Assembly (NCBI RefSeq): GCF_000313135.1
Contig: NW_004457486.1
Span: 4,710 to 27,819, forward strand
Source: Acanthamoeba castellanii str. Neff
Taxonomy: Eukaryota; Discosea; Longamoebia; Acanthamoebidae
Reading direction: 5' to 3'
DNA: 23,110 nucleotides
Below, piece after piece: positions 17,056-23,110 of this stretch (positions are counted from its first letter, which is position 1; every line of letters starts with the position of its first letter). The position numbers and the translations under genes were made by a program. The notes beneath the pieces were generated by a model. The model was not told the origin of the DNA and did no database searches. It was given only the letters and a program-made list of their open reading frames with translations.

Positions 17056-19249
17056 TTACAACTCATCCCTTCCTGCTGTGTCTAAAGTGAGCTGGCTGGC
17101 ATCAACTCGCACAGAGCTGCCTGTGGTGAGCTCCTTTAGCTCTAGCACGACCAGCTCCTCCCTGACGATGCTGTTGCCCTTGTGGAAGTAGAGGCTCGCC
17201 TCGAACTCGCCGCGCCACTCGCCCTTGTGGGCGTCAAACAGCATCCGCGAGAGAAATGATGTCGCCCTCGATGATGATCGCGAGATGCGTGCAGAGAGAG
17301 ACCCTAATGGCCGCGCCGCCTGCCACCACATGCTCTCGAGTCTGCTCTTGGTGCCACCACCGCCGCCACCTTCCTCCTCGGTCTCGTGTTTGGCTTCGTC
17401 TTCGTCTTCGGTTGTCCTTAGCATGTCTTTCCTCTGCGTCTCGTCGAGTTGTGCACGTTCGCGCAGCTTCTGGAGGTGTGTGAGAAGGGGCTCGACCACC
17501 TTTGGGTTGAACACGAGGTCCACACCGCGCGCGTTGGTCCGCGGATGGAGGCGAAGCACCTCGGCCACCAGCGCTGCGAGCACCCGATGCGAGTAGCACA
17601 CGCGCCGAAGGCCCTCGCGCTGGCCGTAGACGTCGACCAATCCTTCAAGTCGCGCGCGCATGACCTCGCGCAGAGCCACCTCATCCAAACGCTGGAAGGG
17701 CACCATGTTCTGTACGAGACTCCCAATCTTCTTCCGGCCGCCCCACGCTTTCGCCAGGCTCGCCCTAGCATGCCAAGAAACACAAGAAGAAGTTGAGAAG
17801 TCTTAATTTGTGTGCAAGAATGAGGACACTGCAGCGTCGTAGCCACATATGCTCATGTGGTGAGAGCTGGAACGGAGAGTGTACCGCATCGCAGATTCAG
17901 CTTCTTGGTCAGTGAGCGCCGAGTCCAAGGCGGCAGCATTGGAGATGAAGATGAAGATGGCTTGTCCGGCATTGGCGGATTGACCTGCACCACCAGGGAT
18001 CCCTCTCGCAAGTCAGAGAGGACACGTCAAGGTGAAGGGAAGGTGATGGTGCGCAGTGCCTTGATAGGAAATGAAACGCTTGTCCAAGAAGGGCTCCAAG
18101 ATGGCCAGCGTGCGCGGGTCCACGAGCTCCAGCTGGCCCCCAAAGACACGAGAATCGAATAAGCGTAAGCGCACGACAGGGCATCTGGTTGGTGGGCAGG
18201 GGGACAATCATTACCTCGTCAAAAACGATGATCGAGCGCGGACAGCGCTGTAGCTGGCTTATGACTTCGCGCGTGATGTGGTCCCTGTACTACAACACTC
18301 TCAACCATGTGAGTGGGTGGAGGAAGCAGAAGAGCGGAGGAGAGAGGGACGCAGTCAGATGGCATAGAATCCAGGAAGGAGCAAGACTCGAACATTACAG
18401 ACGCACCTCCTCGATTTTGTCTGAAGCTTTGGAATCAAAGTACTCACCATCGAGCACGAGCAGGCCTGGAGGCGGTCTGCGGGCGCGTGTCAGGACGGAG
18501 TGTAGGTGTGTGACGCAATGTGCACTTACCTGCCATCGTCGTTAAGGTCTTCGTCTGCGTAAAGGGCTCGTGCGAGCAGCTGCGCGGTCGAGGTCTTACC
18601 CACTCCGCTCTCGCCAGCAAAGTGGAACGCAAGTGGTCTGTGTGGCCCACAGGCGTGTTCCAGGAGAGGAGAGGAGAAGAACGCATTCAGCCAAGGGAAA
18701 GTGCATTTTTCGAGCTTGGTGAGTAGCAGCTGCCAACAAACACGCACCGGTCCCAAGTGTGGCGGAAGAGGGCAGCCTTGATCTTGTGGCGGCCTTCTCC
18801 TGGCCCGCCAGTCCCGCCAGCCCAGCCTCCAGGCGCGCCATCGGAGCAGCTGCCAGGCGGCAAGACGTGGGCCGTGTAGTGCTGCCCTCCCCACAAGCAG
18901 GTAAGCATTTGGTAACGCTTTGGCGCCGAAATCAGTTGAGATTAATTGATAGGAAATCGTAAGAGTAGAGATGCAAGGGAAGAGATTCTACGTACAGGCC
19001 GGTCCACGAGAAGGCCTCGCTGGGCCAGGAGGAGGGAAGACGGTACTTGCTGCGGCTCACGCTCCCCTCGTCATCGCGAATGGAGCACGTCCGCGCATCT
19101 CCCCCCACCACCTCGGTAAACGTCCAGCTGCCCTCAACCTGATGCATCATGCAGCAGCAGCATAGCGCCACCACCGCGGCCACCACCCCATATCCAGTCG
19201 TGATGGGTAAGGACGGGCAGCGGTGTGTGGCCCATCGTTCATGATGCAT
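17056..19249 (-). CDS. ER-lumen AAA+ ATPase of the torsin/ClpB type, ending in RDEL
   Basis: Eight exons: 19249-18996, 18881-18748, 18637-18530, 18476-18407, 18289-18215, 18132-18060, 17984-17885, 17764-17056, about 507 residues. An N-terminal hydrophobic stretch (YGVVAAVVALCCCCMM) suits a signal peptide. The AAA+ core follows: LEAGLAGLAGQEKAA, Walker A AGESGVGKTSTAQLL, Walker B SIIVFDE, PRTLAILEPFLDK, sensor-1 AIFIFISN. The C-terminal subdomain opens NMVPFQRLDEVALREVM, as in ClpB and torsins. An acidic, Gly-rich linker and an extra domain follow, ending GRDEL, a KDEL-type ER-retention signal. It keeps GKT, where torsins usually have GKN. Introns are GT-AG except 18059-17985, which starts GC. 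In exon 2 the GQEKAA text and the next part (KIKAALFRHTWD) differ by one base near 18785-18793; a donor at 18991 instead of 18995 would avoid this but lose the GQEKAA motif. Confidence 0.78.
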
Positions 19250-19318
19250 CTCTCTTCCGTTTGGTCTCTAATCTGTCTTTCTTGTTTTTCTTTTTGCTTC
19301 TGCGGAACTAATGAGACT

Positions 19319-19329
19319 TTTATTTTATT
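19319..19329 (-). terminator. Polyadenylation signals of the Ser/Pro-rich gene
   Basis: Two AATAAA hexamers on the - strand (19324-19319 and 19329-19324) lie about 35-45 nt after the stop codon at 19363 and 70 nt before the start of the AAA+ gene. The two genes are tightly packed in tandem. Confidence 0.5.
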
Positions 19330-19362
19330 TTACATTATTTACACTTCTCGAGCGCAGCTGCA

Positions 19363-19696
19363 CTAGTCGCACATCCCGGAGGCCGGTCGCAGGCTGCTGG
19401 GGGACAACACGGGGCGTCGAGCTGCTGTGCTGCTGCTGCCCGCTGTCCGCTTCGTCGGTGTTGTTGGAGACACCGATGGCGATGCAGCTCTGGCACCCGG
19501 CGGCGGAGAGCAGCAGCAGGCCGATGGGGAGGAGCTCGTGGATGTCGGCTGCCGCGCTGCAGCTGAAGAAGCCGAGGGAGCCGACGATTGCGCTACGGGC
19601 GGGCCACGTGGCGAGTGCACCACAGGCGACGACACCGGGGAGGAGAGTGAGGCCAGGGCCACTGGCGATGCCTCCGGCGATAAGGACGACAATGAA

Positions 19697-19728
<32 letters not shown>

Positions 19729-20376
19729 TCCTCTCGCGAGCGAGGGCGAGGCCGTGGCGAGGATGTTGGGTCGCGAGGGCGGATAGAGCGAACGCAGCGC
19801 GTAGCTGCAGCTCGAAGTCGACGGCAGCCCAATCGATCCCACAACAGGCCCGCCGGTCGCGCCTGATGACGGCATAGGGCGCATCGTCGCCGGGTGCGTC
19901 GCGGGCAAGGCGAACAAGGCCGAGGGAGTGCTGGCGATCACCGTAGCTCCGGCCTGACCGACAGTCCTGGTCAACGCCTGCGCAACCAGTGGCGGAGGAC
20001 TCGGCCCGGCCGTGAGGGACGTGGTTCGTGGCGGAGCGGGCGGCCCTGCAGGCGGTGTGGCCAGCGCGGCGCCGAGAGCAGAGGAGCCCGAAGAGCGATC
20101 GCCGCCGAAGAAGAAGGCGTAGCGCTTGCGCTGCTCGTCCTCGTCAACTCGGCTGTCGGTGGCGAGCGAGCGGATGTACTCCTCGACGCGGAACCGCTTC
20201 GCCGCGCGGAGCTGGCGCTCGATCCGCTCGAAGGGGTCCTCCTTGCTCGCCATCATCCGCTTTCTCTTGCCCCGCGTCACCAGTATTTCGTAGACCGTCA
20301 TCTTCTGCAAGCCCGTTCCATCCCCGCTCGTTGCTGGGGCCGCCTTGTTGCCCTCCCCGCCTGCAGGCGTGTTCAT
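19363..20376 (-). CDS. Basic N-terminus, Ser/Pro-rich protein of unknown function
   Basis: The frame from the ATG at 20376-20374 is open for 337 residues with no intron. The frame is open further upstream (to 20799), but that part is His/Thr repeat and low-complexity text, so the Met beginning MNTPAGGEG is preferred. Residues about 26-92 look folded and conserved: MTVYEILVTRGKRKRMMASK, a basic helix (ERIERQLRAAKRFRVEEYI), then RKRYAFFFGG. The KRKR patch could be a nuclear localisation signal. The rest is Pro/Ala/Ser-rich and probably disordered, with about 12 Ser in a row near residues 216-228, encoded by a TCG run (GAC on +, 19694-19729). No family is recognised. The head region may bind a partner or nucleic acid, which is only a guess. 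Confidence 0.6.
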
Positions 20377-21202
20377 TCTTTCTGGGGCTCGCGTCCCTCG
20401 CCACACCCCAGCTCCTGGGTGGTCCAAGCGGTCGTGTGTCCACCGACTCGCCAGTGGATAACGTTTCGCTTTCGTTCTTTTCTTCGCTTCTCCAGGAGTT
20501 GTGGAGGACGGGGGGGGGAAGGGTGGAAGGAGAAGCGGGAGTCGTGTGTGTGTGTGTGTGTGTGCTGCGAGGAGGGAGAAGTGAGAGTCTGCTGAAGAGA
20601 GAGCGGGCCGCAGAAGTTGTTTCCTTTCTTTCCGTGGCCAGGCGGGGAAAGAAGAGCGAAACGAAGTGGGGCACGCGCGGAGGATCACGAAGAAGAAGAG
20701 CGGGTGCGATGAACAACAAGTCAACGTCCCTCGACAACCGGCGCCGTCACCATCCATCCATCCATCCATCCAGGAGTGCCGGACTGAGAGCTGGCCCATA
20801 GGGGTGCATCGGACAAGTTAGACAAAGAGGCGCCAGCCAATCACAACCCAGAAGGACTTTGCACGGAGATTCTGGGTTCTCCGTGAGTTCCGCAATCTTA
20901 ACGACAGAGCAAGGTGGACGAGTAGAGCGCGAATGGCGCGCGTGGCACACGAATGCTATCTCGTACGAGGGGGAGGCACCCCTCAAGGTTGGCAGCAAGG
21001 ACACGGTCAACAAGGGCCTGGGTGGCGTTTTCAAGCCATTAAATATGCACAGTTTTCTTCTTCGCGCGTGTGTACCCCTCTCGCGCGGCAAAGGACCCGC
21101 CCTCGGTCTCTGTACACTACTGGTACCCGCCCCTCTGAGTCTCGGGCGACGTGTGCGCGATCTGGAGAGAGAAGAAAGAGAGAGAGAGAGAGGTGGACCG
21201 GT
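20377..21202. other. Intergenic region with microsatellites
   Basis: A (GT)n run lies at 20544-20564 and a (CATC)n run at 20751-20772. A TTAAATAT string near 21044 could be a TATA element on either strand. A GAGA-rich stretch lies at about 21165-21195. The - frame 20747-21091 has no recognisable feature and is not called as a gene. Confidence 0.45.
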
Positions 21203-23110
21203 TCATGTGAGGTTTCGGGTGATGTGGACTACTGCTGGCTGTCCGCTAGTACAGTAGAAATGAGAGGCGGTGCGTACCAGCTGCTCCGTGCTGCGGGCAG
21301 CGCCGAGGGCGGCATTGGAGAGCTTTGCCCGCAGCGGGTCGAACTCCACCGGGGCGTTGCTCACAGCCTGCAGATCCTTGAAAATCTGCAAAGGCAACAC
21401 AACAACGGTCATTTAACCGACCTGAGGGAAAGAAAGGTGGCGATGAAGGAAAGCGTACATCAACGGGTCGAATGTATTGCTGGTCGTTGGCGTTGGAGAC
21501 GACCAGGTGCTCTGTGGCCTTGCCCACGAGCAGAGCCGCTTGCCTGAGCTTCGCCTGGGTATCATCATCACCCGGACCTGACACGTTTTTGTTGTGGGCC
21601 GCCGAAGACCGACAGACAATGTCAGCTGCCATGCTGGGAATGGACGTGCGTGTGTTCATGGTTAAGGTGTGTACGCGTACCTTCGACGGCCTTGAGCTGT
21701 TTGAAGACGTCGACGGCCTTGATGAAGGAATCTTCGCGCTTGTCGGTGAGCATCATGCCGCCCGTGGCCTGAGAGACCTTCAGGGCCGCAGCACGCAGAC
21801 GAGCGCGCCAGTCGTCTTCCTCTGGCTGGGCCGCCACAGGCCCAGCCTGGAGCGAGCGAATCGCATCCAGCATCTAACGGACACCCAATCACAGTTAAAC
21901 AACATCAGCGCCAGACGTCGAGAATGTTTTGCACAGCACAGCACGCACGACATAAGCAACCAAGGATCGTGTACCTCTCTGGCGTCTTCTTTGAGATCGA
22001 CCTGGACCAGGTTGCGGAACATGGGGCTGTTCTTCATGCCGTCGAGCAGGGGCGTGTAGGCGATGGCGAAGTTGACCACGCCCATGATCTTGAACGGCGA
22101 GTTGTGCTCGCCCGCACCCACACCCTACGCGAACGCGCGGCAGACACAACGTGTGAGCATCGCCGGCGCCCCAACTACGCGAACACACCACAGTCCCTAA
22201 GTGTACGACGTTGGTTGGGCACGCACCATCATCCGCCAGCGCGGATCGAAGATGATGCGGCGGCGCTCGCGCGAGGGGTCGCCGTCGCAGATGATGAACG
22301 CGAGCAAGATCATGTGCCGCACGTTCTTGCCTCCGTAGCCCACCAGGTCCTTGGCCTCGTCCTCCAGGTACCTGTCCGCCGCCAAACACAAACGCACACA
22401 GCGCGCTGATGAGTCGAAGAGTGCGGGATATGAGCGGACATCAAAGGCCGCTGCTGTGTTCTTTTCCCCGCACCCGTAGTTCATCATCTTCGTCACTGAG
22501 TCGGGGTACTCGAAGCTTCCCGTGGGGCAGCACTCGTCCACGGCCTCTGCGCGATCGTCGATGATTGAGAGAAGAGAGAGAGAGAGACCAAGCGCGGCAT
22601 GATGAGCGAGAGACCGACCAGCTTGGTGGTTGGGTGGGCGTGAGTGAAGGCCTCGTACCCTTGGCGGCGAGGCACATGCCAAAGTTGAGGAAGATCGGGT
22701 CCTGCATGGGGGCCACGCTCGAGAGGAAGCGAATGGCGTCGTCGCACGCCACGGCTCCCTCGCGCGTGGCCATGCCGGGCTGTCCCGGCACACTGCGGTG
22801 ACGCGGGTGAGCAAAAACGCGAAGTCATTGAGCTCAGCTGGTGATGTACCGGAGGGCGGTCCCCTGATAGAAGGGGCGGAACTCGTTGATCAGGATCTGC
22901 GCGTAGAAGCGCGGGTTGCGCCTCAGGTTCATCATCTCGTGGCGCAGCTCAAGCTCCAACTCTGCGCGACGAAACACACCACACACACACACACACACAC
23001 GCACGCACACGATCAGTTACCAGGCTGAGGGCGCAGGGAGGAGTGGGTGTGCGCACTGTTCTGGGGAAGAGTATAGCGCTGCGTCGCCGAGTCAATGTAG
23101 ACCGACTCCG
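21203..23110 (-). CDS. CAP/SCP-domain protein with talin-rod-like helical repeats (N-terminus outside the window)
   Basis: Nine exons join in phase on -: >23110-23021, 22961-22850, 22792-22659, 22546-22474, 22371-22227, 22124-21975, 21873-21681, 21577-21459, and 21385 to a stop at 21203 (or a splice at 21277). All eight introns are GT-AG, 57-112 bp. The first half fits a CAP/SCP domain: HEMMNLRRNPRFYAQIL, TREGAVACDDAIRFLSS, FGMCLAAKEAVDECC, KNVRHMILLAFIICDGDPSR, MMGVGAGEHNSPFKIMGVV. The usual RGHR His is replaced (SRERRR), so the CAP cavity is altered. The second half has three related helical units: RLRAAALKVSQATGGMM with FIKAVDVFKQLKAVEG, KLRQAALLVGKATEHLVV with YIRPVDIFKDLQAV, and LRAKLSNAALGAARSTEQL. 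L-R-x-A-A-x-x-V-x-x-A-T recalls talin or I/LWEQ rods. No signal peptide is visible in the part present. Confidence 0.72.
22975..23010. repeat. (AC)n microsatellite within a CAP-gene intron
   Basis: An AC run of about 36 bp lies inside the first visible intron (23020-22962). On the coding strand it is (GT)n, directly before the acceptor TCGCGCAG, where a pyrimidine tract would be expected. Confidence 0.8.

Noticed and set aside
18421..18447. 27-nt GTGAGT...TTCAG intron in the AAA+ gene
   Set aside because: It is too short for a spliceosomal intron, and the 27 nt read in frame as GEYFDSKAS, so the segment is kept as exon.
19311..20801. + strand open frames opposite the Ser/Pro-rich gene
   Set aside because: They are low-complexity complements. 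The - frame has a conserved-looking head, a clear ATG and polyadenylation signals.

Overview
The window looks like nuclear DNA of an amoebozoan, most probably Acanthamoeba or a close relative. The evidence is GC-rich coding sequence with strong third-position bias in the central and right parts, many short spliceosomal introns (about 50-150 bp, donors mostly GTACGC, GTGCGT or GTAAGT), AATAAA signals just after stop codons, and a receptor joining bacterial-type phosphate-binding-like domains, an EGF-like module, a membrane helix and two TKL-type kinases. No prokaryotic signals, rRNA or tRNA genes, or CRISPR arrays were seen. No search could be run; family calls rest on motifs read by eye.

Left part (1-6350) is less GC-rich and looks degraded. 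It starts with low-complexity, pyrimidine-rich DNA ending in an A-rich stretch and a short telomere-type motif (CCCTAA)n. A spliced membrane glycoprotein gene follows on + (997-2455). On - there are pieces of one or more unrecognised helical or membrane proteins (about 2470-5400), interrupted by stops and a frameshift, and a small secreted Cys-rich protein (5821-6312) with a TGA in its signal peptide.

The middle (6350-9400) holds two gene relics, a kinase ATP-binding loop (6565-6747, +) and one exon-like piece of the tRNA thiouridylase MnmA/TRMU (7441-7560, -). Next comes an intact secreted RidA-like protein (8065-8682, +) with TATA-like, CCAAT and AATAAA elements.

The receptor fills 9412-14482 (+): signal peptide, two tandem PstS-like domains, EGF-like module, membrane helix, kinase 1, degenerate nucleotidyl-cyclase-like domain, kinase 2. 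One intron interrupts kinase 1, and each kinase domain carries one single-base frameshift. A decayed relative of a secreted or receptor-type protein lies at 15320-17040 (+).

The right part is all on -. A torsin/ClpB-type AAA+ ATPase with a signal peptide and C-terminal RDEL is resolved into eight exons (17056-19249). A basic, Ser/Pro-rich protein of unknown function follows (19363-20376). Last is a nine-exon gene joining a CAP/SCP domain to three talin-rod-like helical repeats; it runs off the right edge (21203-23110).

The genes do not form a pathway. Several encode secretory-route products: the left glycoprotein, the Cys-rich protein, the RidA-like protein, the receptor and the ER ATPase. 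Single-base frame breaks recur, so assembly error and real pseudogenisation must be separated before any gene is called dead.
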